From Cognatazoarcus sp050303815 (GTDB lineage: Bacteria; Pseudomonadota; Gammaproteobacteria; Burkholderiales; Rhodocyclaceae), in the NCBI GenBank assembly GCA_050303815.1, contig JBNLCM010000025.1, positions 1 through 13,654 on the forward strand: DNA of 13,654 bases, written 5' to 3'. The position numbers and the translations under genes are program-made. Positions 1 to 7,404 of the stretch are shown here, piece by piece (the first letter of the stretch is position 1; each line of letters begins with the position of its first letter). Below the pieces are notes generated by a model. It made no database searches and was not told the DNA's origin. It saw only the letters and a program-made list of their open reading frames with translations.

Positions 1-562
1 AGAAGAAGCGATGTCGGGGATTGATCTCGATCAGGAAGTCGGTGCAGCCCTGTACCCGATGGGCATAGATGTAGAGCAACTGAAACAGCGTCCCCAGCAA
101 CCGCTTCGAGCGCACCGTCGGCTCGACCGCGAACTTGCCGAATTCGCATAGCCGCGAACCGGCCTCGCGGAGCTTGCGGATTTCCTCGGGGTAGGTTTCG
201 TCGACCGCCAGCCCGGCCGGAGAATCGACGTTCACCGTCAAGGTTGCATAGATGCGCCCGAACAGCTCGGCGTTCAGCGTCATGCGATTGGGCAGCTGAT
301 CGAGCGTGGCGGCGCCGTTGTAGCCGCGCCACGTGTAGCGCTTCTCGATCAGCAGGCTGGTTTCCTTCTTCTGCTTGCTGCTCCCGGTCAGGAGCTTGAG
401 CTGGAACTTGTCCTTACGCTCGGCAAATTCCTCGACGCCTTCGATATCGTCCTGTTCGATGCACAGGGCCTGAAGCGCCAGGGCCTTGTCCATCACAGTG
501 ATTTCGGCAAGAGCATGCGGCCACTCGGGCGCGTCGTTGCGCTGGGACTGCGTGTAGCTCAT
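1..562 (-). CDS. FeeM-like N-acyl amino acid synthase, partial (C-terminus beyond the left edge)
   Basis: The reading frame is open from ATG at 562 to the left edge (187 residues, no stop), so the 3' part is missing. The start follows GGGAGG about 9 bases upstream. Recognisable blocks are RYTWRGY (residues 75-81), LREAGSRLCEFGKFAV (131-146), VRSKRLLGTLF (150-160) and IEINPRH (178-184). These are typical, from memory, of the GNAT-fold FeeM family, which joins a long-chain acyl group, usually from acyl-ACP, to an amino acid. The first 60 or so residues are less conserved and hydrophilic, and I see no signal peptide, so it should be cytoplasmic. The acyl donor and amino acid acceptor cannot be read from sequence. 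Its product could be a signalling or membrane-modifying N-acyl amino acid. Confidence is good for the fold family and low for substrate. Confidence 0.8.
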   Translation of the reverse strand, partial: MSYTQSQRNDAPEWPHALAEITVMDKALALQALCIEQDDIEGVEEFAERKDKFQLKLLTGSSKQKKETSLLIEKRYTWRGYNGAATLDQLPNRMTLNAELFGRIYATLTVNVDSPAGLAVDETYPEEIRKLREAGSRLCEFGKFAVEPTVRSKRLLGTLFQLLYIYAHRVQGCTDFLIEINPRHRFF

Positions 563-636
563 GTTGTGGTCTGACCTCCCACCCTGCATTCATCCCGGAA
601 CATGACACATCGTCCGGATCTGAAACGGATTGTCCA

Positions 637-665
637 ATCATCGGCCTTTTCGCCAACGGTATCAA
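637..665 (-). promoter_or_regulatory. Candidate sigma-70 promoter of the FeeM-like gene
   Basis: On the minus strand TTGATA (665-660) and GATGAT (642-637) are separated by 17 bases, matching 5 of 6 and 4 of 6 consensus positions. Transcription would begin near 630 and leave a leader of about 68 bases before the ATG at 562. The intergenic space is short and this is the best pair I found in it, but no experiment supports it. Confidence 0.3.
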
Positions 666-672
666 GCGCTTT

Positions 673-715
673 CCCGTGCGGGTAGCCGTATTCCTTTCAG
701 GTCGCCCCGCACGGG
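673..715 (-). repeat. Perfect 10-bp inverted repeat at the queG 3' end
   Basis: CCCGTGCGGG (673-682) and CCCGCACGGG (706-715) are exact reverse complements with a 23-base loop. The right arm lies in the last codons of queG and the stop codon is in the loop. No T-run follows the left arm on the minus strand, so it is not a canonical intrinsic terminator. It could stabilise the queG mRNA end, slow read-through into the FeeM-like gene, or be chance in GC-rich DNA. Confidence 0.45.
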
Positions 716-1800
716 TTCAGCCGCGCCAGTGCCCAGCCCGCATGTTCCCTCACCAGCTCGCTCGCATCACCTGCAAGCCTCTGCACGGCGCCGAGCGAGT
801 CGGGCGTGGCTGGCCCATTGCCCAGTGCCACCGCCAGATTGCGCAACCATCGCTCGTGCCCGATCCGGTAGATCGGACTGCCCGCCATCCGTTCCTCGAA
901 CTGCTCGCGCGTCCAGGCCGCCAGCTCACTCAGCCCTGCGCCATCGAGCCCATGGCGCACCCTAAAGTCATCAACCATCGCCGTCCGTGCGAATTTGTTC
1001 CAGGGACACACAATCTGACAGTCATCGCAGCCATAGATCCGGTTTCCGACCAATGGGCGCAGGTCCTCGGGAATGGATCCCTTCAGTTCGATCGTCAGAT
1101 AGGAGATGCACCGGCGGGCGTCCACCCGGTACGGTTCGACGATGGCACCCGTCGGGCAAGCGGCGATGCACGCCGAGCACTCGCCACAGTGCCCGGACGT
1201 GGGCGAATCGGTCGGCAGCGGCAGACTGGTCAGGATCTCGCCGAGAAAGAACATCGAGCCGGCCGCGCGATCCAGCAGCAAGGTGTGCTTGCCTCGCCAG
1301 CCCAGCCCGCCCGCCACGCCGATGGCCACCTCCATCAGCGGCGCCGAGTCGGTGAAGACACGCCAGTGATGAGGGTGCCGCGCTTCGATCCGCTGAGCCA
1401 GTCGCTTCAGGCGCTGGCGCAGGACCTTGTGGTAGTCGCGTCCCAATGCGTATCGGGACACATAGGCGAGCGAGGGATCGGCCAGCACGGATTCCGCGGA
1501 GCGGGCCGGCAACAGGTAGTTCATCCGCACTGAAATCACCCGCTGCGTGCCCGGCAACAGACGATCGGGCTGGCAGCGGAGATCGCCATGTCGCGCCATA
1601 TAATCCATGTCGCCATGGCAGCCTGCGGCCAGCCAGTCCGCCAGCCCCTCGGCCGCGCCGGGCAACTCGACCGGCGCGATCGCGACCGAGTCGAAGCCGA
1701 GTTCGTGCGCCCAGCGCCGAATGGCGCCGACAAGCTGCGGTCCGTCCTGCTCCGCATCGAAAGAGGAAAGCCGATGATCGCCGACGTTCATGACAGCCAT
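697..1800 (-). CDS. queG: Epoxyqueuosine reductase QueG
   Basis: QueG performs the last step of queuosine synthesis, reducing epoxyqueuosine to queuosine at wobble position 34 of GUN-anticodon tRNAs with a cobalamin cofactor and two [4Fe-4S] clusters. From the start at 1800 the product has 367 residues, normal for the family. The B12-binding N-terminal part includes YALGRDYHKVL, where Asp122 is the likely catalytic acid, and GLGWRGKHTLL. Cluster ligands follow in GHCGECSACIAACPTGA (Cys205, 208, 211, 215), Cys231, and CDDCQIVCPWN (Cys258, 261, 265). A HEAT-like tail with RWLRNLAVALGN follows. Neither ATG 1800 nor ATG 1791 has a good ribosome site, so the start is uncertain by three codons. Either way the 5' end overlaps the divergent tsaE by 18-27 bases. 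It is probably a single-gene transcript whose promoter would lie inside tsaE. Confidence 0.95.
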   Translation of the reverse strand: MAVMNVGDHRLSSFDAEQDGPQLVGAIRRWAHELGFDSVAIAPVELPGAAEGLADWLAAGCHGDMDYMARHGDLRCQPDRLLPGTQRVISVRMNYLLPARSAESVLADPSLAYVSRYALGRDYHKVLRQRLKRLAQRIEARHPHHWRVFTDSAPLMEVAIGVAGGLGWRGKHTLLLDRAAGSMFFLGEILTSLPLPTDSPTSGHCGECSACIAACPTGAIVEPYRVDARRCISYLTIELKGSIPEDLRPLVGNRIYGCDDCQIVCPWNKFARTAMVDDFRVRHGLDGAGLSELAAWTREQFEERMAGSPIYRIGHERWLRNLAVALGNGPATPDSLGAVQRLAGDASELVREHAGWALARLNPCGAT

Positions 1801-2274
1801 GATAGCGACAGACCCTGGGAACTGGCGTTGCCCGACGAGGCGGCCACGATGGCCCTGGGCGCCGCGCTGGCCCGCTGCCTCGAGCCTGGCCTGGTGGTCA
1901 CCCTGGAGGGGGACCTGGGCGCCGGCAAGACCACCCTCACCCGCGCGGCCCTGCGCGCACTCGATTTTCACGGCAGCGTGAAAAGTCCCACATATACCTT
2001 GATTGAACCTTACACGGTTTCTAGATTAGACTTATATCACTTTGATTTTTATCGGTTCACCGATCCCGATGAATACCTCGATGCCGGCCTGGACGAATAC
2101 TTCGGCGGACAAGGCGTATGCATCGTGGAGTGGCCGGACAAGGCGGCGCCGCATTTGCCGGCTCCGGACCTGCGCATCCTGCTCCGCATTGACGGCTCAG
2201 GGCGGCGTGCCCAGGTGATCGGACTGGGCGCGAGGGGACAAGAATGTGCGAACAAAATCAGGGAGATAGTCTAG
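1774..2274 (+). CDS. tsaE: tRNA threonylcarbamoyladenosine synthesis ATPase TsaE
   Basis: TsaE is the P-loop ATPase that works with TsaB and TsaD to place threonylcarbamoyl on A37 of ANN-decoding tRNAs. The 166-residue product has Walker A GDLGAGKT (46-53), the family signature KSPTYTLIEPY (70-80), the HFDFYRF block (89-95) and VEWPDKA (118-124), in the usual order and at family length. The ATG at 1774 follows a purine-rich AAGAGGAAAG site; upstream in-frame ATGs fall inside queG and add sequence without family likeness. The frame overlaps amiC by 31 bases, so the two are probably translated together. Odd point: codons 70-95 are strikingly AT-rich, with AGA, TTA twice and AGT, in an otherwise GC-rich gene, although the protein there is entirely canonical. 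Confidence 0.95.
   Translation: MIADVHDSHDSDRPWELALPDEAATMALGAALARCLEPGLVVTLEGDLGAGKTTLTRAALRALDFHGSVKSPTYTLIEPYTVSRLDLYHFDFYRFTDPDEYLDAGLDEYFGGQGVCIVEWPDKAAPHLPAPDLRILLRIDGSGRRAQVIGLGARGQECANKIREIV
1981..2058 (+). other. AT-rich codon patch inside tsaE
   Basis: By hand count 26 of 78 bases are G or C (33%), and 9 of 26 codons end in G or C, against a clear excess of G/C-ending codons on both sides. The patch begins sharply at Lys70 and ends at Phe95, exactly over the most conserved TsaE block. It uses AAA, AGT, ACA, ATT, CCT, TCT, AGA and TTA codons that neighbouring genes avoid. A weak promoter-like pair sits in it (TTGAAC 2003-2008 and TAGACT 2027-2032, 18 bases apart). Its origin or role is unknown to me. 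Confidence 0.7.
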
Positions 2275-3563
2275 AGTCGGCCGACCCGCAGGGGCGCCGG
2301 GGCTTCCTGCGCGCGGCCGCCGGCCTGCTGGCGCTGGCGGTCACCCCGGTCGCCCACGCGGCCGCGACGCGGATCGTCGCCGTCCGAGTCTGGCCTTCGG
2401 AGGACTACACGCGCATCACCCTGGAAGGCGCCGACGATCTCCATTTCACGCACCAGGTCGTCAAGAACCCGGAGCGTCTGGTGGTGGACCTCCACGGCGT
2501 GGAATTCGACAGCATCATCCGCCATCTGCCCGACACCATCGGCGAGGCCGACCCCTACATCAAATTGATCCGTGCCGGACGCAACCGCCCGGGCGTCGTC
2601 CGCCTGGTCGTCGAACTCAAGGCCGAAATCGACCCGCAGGTGTTCACCCTCAAGCCCTATGCGGGCTATGGTCATCGGCTGGTCCTGGACCTCTACCCGA
2701 GTGAACCGGTCGATCCGCTGCTGGCCCTGATCGAGAAGAACTCACCCGCCGAGGCAGCTGCCGGCGATGGCGCAACGCCGCAGCGGGGCGAGTCGGTCGC
2801 GGTCGGCCGCGACAACCCGCCGGCGGCCCGCCCGGCCCCGATCAAGCGACTGATCACGGTCGCGCTTGATCCCGGCCACGGGGGCGAGGATCCCGGCGCC
2901 GTGGGCCGCCGAGGCAGCTTTGAAAAGGATGTGACACTCTCGATCGCGCGCCGCCTGAAGGCGCGGATCGATGCGCAGCCCGGCATGCGTGCGGTGCTCA
3001 CGCGGGACGGCGACTACTTTGTCCCGCTCTATCACCGCGTCCGCAAGGCACGCCGGGTGCGTGCCGACCTCTTCGTGTCGATTCACGCCGACGCCTTCAT
3101 CAAGCCCGATGCGCGCGGCAGCTCGGTGTTCGTGCTGTCCGACCGGGGCGCCTCGAGCGCGGCCGCCCGCTGGCTGGCAAAGAAGGAGAACGACGCCGAC
3201 CTCGTCGGCGGCGTCAATCTCTCCGCCCATGACGGTCACCTCGCCCGCACGCTCCTCGACCTCTCCCAGACGGCGGCGATCAACGACAGCATGAAGATCG
3301 GCGCCGCGGTGCTCGACGAGATCGGCGACATCAACACCCTCCACAAGGCGCGGGTCGAGCAGGCCGGCTTTGCCGTGCTGAAGGCGCCCGACATCCCGTC
3401 GATCCTCGTCGAGACGGCCTTCATCAGCAATCCCGAGGAAGAACGCCGCCTCAACGACCACGGCTACCAGGACAAGATGGCCGACGCCATCCTGCGCGGC
3501 ATTCGCAAGCACTTCGATGCCCACCCGCTGCCCTCCCGCTCGAAACTGGCCCTGGCGGACTGA
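2244..3563 (+). CDS. amiC: N-acetylmuramoyl-L-alanine amidase, AmiC type, Tat-exported
   Basis: This periplasmic zinc amidase cuts the amide bond between N-acetylmuramic acid and the stem peptide and splits septal peptidoglycan during cell separation. The 439 residues carry a twin-arginine signal, GRRGFLR (17-23), then a hydrophobic stretch and AHA cleavage region near 39. An AMIN domain (about 42-152) follows, which in AmiC directs the enzyme to the septum. After a Pro/Ala-rich linker (about 153-202) comes the Amidase_3 domain, with zinc ligands His212 (DPGHGG), Glu227 (FEKD) and His281 (SIHAD) and catalytic Glu390 (LVETAF). The insert around 300-355 matches the regulatory helix region released by EnvC/NlpD-type activators. 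ATG 2244 follows GAGGGGACAAG and lies inside tsaE, suggesting coupled translation. AmiA/AmiB are alternatives, but the AMIN plus Tat combination favours AmiC. Confidence 0.93.
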   Translation: MCEQNQGDSLESADPQGRRGFLRAAAGLLALAVTPVAHAAATRIVAVRVWPSEDYTRITLEGADDLHFTHQVVKNPERLVVDLHGVEFDSIIRHLPDTIGEADPYIKLIRAGRNRPGVVRLVVELKAEIDPQVFTLKPYAGYGHRLVLDLYPSEPVDPLLALIEKNSPAEAAAGDGATPQRGESVAVGRDNPPAARPAPIKRLITVALDPGHGGEDPGAVGRRGSFEKDVTLSIARRLKARIDAQPGMRAVLTRDGDYFVPLYHRVRKARRVRADLFVSIHADAFIKPDARGSSVFVLSDRGASSAAARWLAKKENDADLVGGVNLSAHDGHLARTLLDLSQTAAINDSMKIGAAVLDEIGDINTLHKARVEQAGFAVLKAPDIPSILVETAFISNPEEERRLNDHGYQDKMADAILRGIRKHFDAHPLPSRSKLALAD

Positions 3564-3601
3564 CGCGGGGCGCTTCGCACCGCAGCACGGGGCGTTTGCC
3601 C

Positions 3602-3607
3602 TATAAT
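3602..3607 (+). promoter_or_regulatory. Consensus -10 box upstream of the ribF operon
   Basis: TATAAT is a perfect -10 hexamer 22 bases before the ribF ATG, in the 66-base gap after amiC. No good -35 is seen at 16-18 bases spacing (ACCGCA at 17), so it may need an activator or be a weak promoter. It predicts a short leader carrying the AAGGGC ribosome site and could drive the whole ribF-ispH cluster. Confidence 0.5.
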
Positions 3608-3629
3608 TGCCGCTTTTTCAAGGGCATTC

Positions 3630-4562
3630 ATGCAGGTTTCTCGGGGCGTTCCCACGCACGCTGCGCACCCCACGGTGCTCACCATCGGGAACTTCGACGG
3701 CATTCATCGCGGCCACCAGCGCCTGTTCGCGCTGCTGCGGGAGAAGGCCCATGCGCTCGGCCTGCCGTCCACCGTGCTGACCTTCGAACCGCATCCGCGG
3801 GAATTCTTCGCCCCCGAGCGCGCCCCGGCCCGCCTTGCGTCGATGCGCGAGAAGCTGATCGGATTGGCCGAAGCCGGCGTTGACCGGGCCGTCGTGGTGC
3901 GCTTCAACAAGGATTTTGCGGCGTTGGCCGCCGATGCCTTCGTCGACCGCGTGCTGGTGCGCGGACTGGCCACACGCCACCTTTACGTCGGCGACGACTT
4001 CCGCTTCGGCGCCGGTCGCGCCGGGGGCTTCGAGCTACTGCAGGCCCGTGGTCACGAGCTGGGCTTCGAGGTCGAATCGATGCCGACCCTGGAACTCGAA
4101 GGCGAACGCATCTCCAGTTCGGCCGTGCGCAGTGCCCTGAGCAGCGGCCGGATGGACCACGCCGCACGGCTGCTGGGGCGCCCCTACAGCATGGCGGGTC
4201 GCGTCATCCACGGCGACAAGATTGGCCGCACGATCGGCTTCCCGACCGCCAATATCCAGGTCCGGCACCGCCGCCTGCCCTTGTCCGGCATCTACACCGT
4301 GAGCGTCGAAGGCCTGGGCGAGCGCGCCCGCCGCGGCGTAGCCAGCGTCGGAGTACGACCAACGGTCACCGATGCGGGCCGCCCGACCCTCGAGGTCCAC
4401 CTGCTCGACCATCAAGGTGACTGCTACGGCGCTCACCTGCGGGTCAATTTCCTGCGCAAGCAGCGCGACGAGGAAAAGTACGACTCGCTCGAACTCCTGA
4501 CGGCGCAGATCGCGCGTGATGCCCAGCAGGCACGCGACTGGTTCGCCACCCACCCCCTCTGA
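3630..4562 (+). CDS. ribF: Bifunctional riboflavin kinase / FMN adenylyltransferase
   Basis: RibF phosphorylates riboflavin to FMN and then adenylylates FMN to FAD in the cytoplasm. The 310-residue product is of normal length. Its N-terminal nucleotidyltransferase domain (about 15-180) begins with GNFDGIHRGH (20-29), the nucleotide-binding HxGH-type motif, and includes LTFEPHPREFF and ISSSAVR. The C-terminal flavokinase domain (about 183-307) has GRVIHGDKIGRTIGFPTAN, with PTAN at 205-208, and a family-typical LRVNFLRKQRDEEKYDSLE segment. The ATG at 3630 has AAGGGC upstream and gives the family's usual short N-terminus. It leads the ribF-ileS-lspA-fkpB-ispH run, with ileS beginning 22 bases after its stop. 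Confidence 0.97.
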   Translation: MQVSRGVPTHAAHPTVLTIGNFDGIHRGHQRLFALLREKAHALGLPSTVLTFEPHPREFFAPERAPARLASMREKLIGLAEAGVDRAVVVRFNKDFAALAADAFVDRVLVRGLATRHLYVGDDFRFGAGRAGGFELLQARGHELGFEVESMPTLELEGERISSSAVRSALSSGRMDHAARLLGRPYSMAGRVIHGDKIGRTIGFPTANIQVRHRRLPLSGIYTVSVEGLGERARRGVASVGVRPTVTDAGRPTLEVHLLDHQGDCYGAHLRVNFLRKQRDEEKYDSLELLTAQIARDAQQARDWFATHPL

Positions 4563-4584
4563 ATTCACCTTCCAAGATTCCGTC

Positions 4585-7383
4585 ATGGCCGATTATCGAA
4601 AGACGCTCAACCTGCCCGACACGCCGTTTCCGATGCGCGGCAACCTGCCCAAGCGGGAGCCGGGCTGGGTGCAGCAATGGCAGCAGCAGAAACTCTACGA
4701 GAAGATCCGCAAGGCCTCGGCCGGCCGGCCCAAGTTCGTGCTCCATGACGGCCCCCCGTATGCCAACGGCGCCCTGCACCTGGGCCACGCGCTGAACAAG
4801 ATCCTCAAGGACATCATCGTCCGTTCGAAGACGATGGCCGGCTTCGACGCCCCGTACGTGCCAGGCTGGGACTGTCATGGCCTGCCGATCGAGCACAAGG
4901 TCGAGGTCACCCACGGCAAGGGCCTGCCCGGCGACAAGGTGCGTGAGCTGTGCCGCGCCTATGCGGCCGAGCAGATAGAAGGGCAGAAGGCCGATTTCAT
5001 CCGCCTGGGCGTGCTCGGGGACTGGGACCACCCGTACCTGACCATGAACTTCGCCAACGAGGCCAACGAGATCCGCGCGCTGGCCAAGATGGTCGATGCC
5101 GGCTACGTGTTCAAGGGGCTGAAGCCGGTCAACTGGTGCTTCGACTGCGGCTCGGCGCTGGCCGAGGCCGAGGTCGAGTACGCCGACAAGCAGTCGCCCC
5201 AGATCGACGTGGCCTTCCCGGTGGTCGATGCGGGCGGGCTGGCCGCGGCCTTCGGCCTGGATTCGCTCTCCAAGCCCACCTTCGCCGTGATCTGGACCAC
5301 CACGCCCTGGACGATCCCGGTCAACCAGGCACTCAACATGCATCCGGAGTTCGAGTATGCGCTGGTGGACGTGGGCGAGCGCTGCCTGGTGCTCGCGAGC
5401 GACCTGGTCGAGGCCTGCCTCCGCCGCTACGGGCTGGAGGGCACAGTGGTGGCCACGGCAAAGGGCGAAGCCTTCGACCGGATCGAGTTCCACCACCCCT
5501 TCTACGAGCGCGTCTCACCCGTATACCTGGCCGACTACGTGGGCCTGGACGCCGGCACGGGCATTGTGCATTCATCGCCCGCCCATGGCGTCGACGACTT
5601 CAATGCCTGGAAGGCCTATGGCCGCAGCAATGACGAGATCCTCACCCCGGTGATGGGCAACGGCCACTATGTGGACGACCTGCCCTACTTCGGCGGACAG
5701 CTGATCTGGAAGGCAAACCCCGCGATTGTCGCCAAGATCGACGAGGTCGGCTGCCTGATGGCGAACGAGAAGATCACCCACAGCTACATGCACTGCTGGC
5801 GCCACAAGACCCCGGTGATCTACCGCGCCACGGCCCAGTGGTTCGTCGGCATGGACACCCGGGTGGCAGACGGATCGAACCTGCGCGAGCGTGCCCTCAA
5901 GGGCGTCGAGGCAACGAAGTTCTTCCCGGCATGGGGCCAGGCGCGCTTGCACGCCATGATCGCCAACCGCCCCGACTGGTGCATCTCGCGCCAGCGCAAC
6001 TGGGGGGTGCCCATCCCGTTCTTCCTCCACAGGCAGACCGGCGAGCTGCATCCCCGGACCGTCGAGCTGATGGAGCTGGTCGCCCAACGGGTCGAGCAGT
6101 CGGGCATCGAGGCCTGGTTCCGCCTGGATGCCGCCGAGTTGCTCGGCGCCGAGGCCGACCAGTACGACAAGATCTCCGACACCCTAGACGTCTGGTTCGA
6201 CTCCGGCACCACGCACTGGCACGTGCTGCGCGGTTCGCACCCGGACGGCCACGCCGAGGGTCCGCGCGCCGACCTCTATCTCGAGGGCTCCGACCAGCAC
6301 CGCGGCTGGTTCCACTCGTCCTTGCTGACCGGCTGCGCGATCGACGGCCACCCGCCCTACAAAGGCCTGCTCACCCACGGCTTCACCGTGGACGAGAATG
6401 GCCGCAAGATGAGCAAGTCGCTCGGCAACACGATCGTCCCCCAGGAGGTGTCCGAGAAGCTGGGCGCCGAAATTCTCCGCCTGTGGGTCGCCTCCACCGA
6501 TTATTCGGGCGAGCTGTCGATCTCAAAGCAGATCCTCGACCGGGTCGTGGAGGTTTACCGTCGCGTCCGCAACACGCTGCGCTTCCTGCTGGCCAACACA
6601 GCCGACTTCGACCTGGACAAGGACGGTCTGCCGGTGTCCGACTGGCTGGACCTGGACCGCTATGCCCTCGCCTTCACCCGCCGCATGGCAAGCCAGGCCG
6701 AGGCCGACTACGGCCGCTTCGAGTTCCACCGGGTCGTGCAGGGACTGCAGATCTTCTGTGCCGAGGACCTGGGCGCCTTCTACCTCGACATCCTGAAGGA
6801 TCGCCTGTACACCACGGCGCCCGGCTCCAGGGCCCGCCGTTCGGCGCAATCGGCCCTGTGGCACATCACCCAGACGCTGGTACGGCTGATGGCACCGGTG
6901 CTCTCGTTCACAGCCGAAGAGGCCTGGGGCGTCATGGGAGTCGACACCGAGGATTCCGTGATGCTGCACAACTGGCATGCCCTGCCCGCCCAGGAAGGCG
7001 AGGAGGGCCTGGTCGCCCGCTGGGAGATCATCCGCGCGGTGCGCGCCGATGCGCTGAAGGTCATCGAGACCCTGCGAAGCGAAGGCAAGGTCGGGTCGTC
7101 GCTGCAGGCCGAGCTCGACCTCGCCCTGACGGCCGACAAGCACGGCGCCGTGGCCTCCCTCGGCGACGACCTCCGCTTCGCGATGATGACCTCGGCCGTC
7201 ACGCTGGTCTTGGTCGCCTCCGCCGACGATGAACGGATCGTCGCCAGCCCCGCCGCCCACGACAAGTGCGAGCGTTGCTGGCATTACGTGCCGTCGGTCG
7301 GCCAGGTGGCCGAGCACCCGACCCTGTGCGCGCGCTGCGCCAGCCACCTGCACGGCAGCGGCGAGGTGCGCAGCCATGCCTGA
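4585..7383 (+). CDS. ileS: Isoleucyl-tRNA synthetase
   Basis: This class I synthetase charges tRNA-Ile with isoleucine and hydrolyses mischarged valine. The 932-residue product is full length. The active site has HLGH (65-68) and KMSKS (608-612). The CP1 editing domain shows TTPWTIPVNQAL and GTGIVHSSPAHGVDDF. The Cys4 zinc ribbon at the end has Cys895, Cys898, Cys915 and Cys918, marking the bacterial IleS1 (mupirocin-sensitive type) architecture. I chose ATG 4585, 22 bases after ribF, because MADYRKTLNLPDTPFPMRGNL is the usual family start; an in-frame ATG inside ribF at 4516 would add 23 unrelated residues. The ribosome site is weak, so translation may depend on ribosomes arriving from ribF. 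IleRS of E. coli needs t6A37, the modification made with TsaE encoded nearby. Confidence 0.98.
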   Translation: MADYRKTLNLPDTPFPMRGNLPKREPGWVQQWQQQKLYEKIRKASAGRPKFVLHDGPPYANGALHLGHALNKILKDIIVRSKTMAGFDAPYVPGWDCHGLPIEHKVEVTHGKGLPGDKVRELCRAYAAEQIEGQKADFIRLGVLGDWDHPYLTMNFANEANEIRALAKMVDAGYVFKGLKPVNWCFDCGSALAEAEVEYADKQSPQIDVAFPVVDAGGLAAAFGLDSLSKPTFAVIWTTTPWTIPVNQALNMHPEFEYALVDVGERCLVLASDLVEACLRRYGLEGTVVATAKGEAFDRIEFHHPFYERVSPVYLADYVGLDAGTGIVHSSPAHGVDDFNAWKAYGRSNDEILTPVMGNGHYVDDLPYFGGQLIWKANPAIVAKIDEVGCLMANEKITHSYMHCWRHKTPVIYRATAQWFVGMDTRVADGSNLRERALKGVEATKFFPAWGQARLHAMIANRPDWCISRQRNWGVPIPFFLHRQTGELHPRTVELMELVAQRVEQSGIEAWFRLDAAELLGAEADQYDKISDTLDVWFDSGTTHWHVLRGSHPDGHAEGPRADLYLEGSDQHRGWFHSSLLTGCAIDGHPPYKGLLTHGFTVDENGRKMSKSLGNTIVPQEVSEKLGAEILRLWVASTDYSGELSISKQILDRVVEVYRRVRNTLRFLLANTADFDLDKDGLPVSDWLDLDRYALAFTRRMASQAEADYGRFEFHRVVQGLQIFCAEDLGAFYLDILKDRLYTTAPGSRARRSAQSALWHITQTLVRLMAPVLSFTAEEAWGVMGVDTEDSVMLHNWHALPAQEGEEGLVARWEIIRAVRADALKVIETLRSEGKVGSSLQAELDLALTADKHGAVASLGDDLRFAMMTSAVTLVLVASADDERIVASPAAHDKCERCWHYVPSVGQVAEHPTLCARCASHLHGSGEVRSHA

Positions 7384-7404
7384 CGCCGCGCGCGGGGTGC
7401 TCCG

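Noticed and set aside
676..1533. 285-codon open frame on the plus strand opposite queG
   Set aside because: Low-complexity antisense product with no family likeness; queG on the other strand has all its cluster cysteines.
1599..1604. TATAAT on the plus strand inside queG, a possible tsaE promoter
   Set aside because: No -35 partner at 16-18 bases, and it lies 170 bases upstream; the bases are explained by queG codons for Tyr-Met.
4444..5496. 350-codon open frame on the minus strand across ribF/ileS
   Set aside because: Antisense shadow in GC-rich coding DNA, no domain or ribosome site, and both sense genes are intact.
5838..7232. 464-codon open frame on the plus strand inside ileS
   Set aside because: It is a shifted frame of ileS, rich in Arg, Pro and Gly as expected of GC-rich shadow frames, with no recognisable motif; the ileS frame is fully conserved across it.
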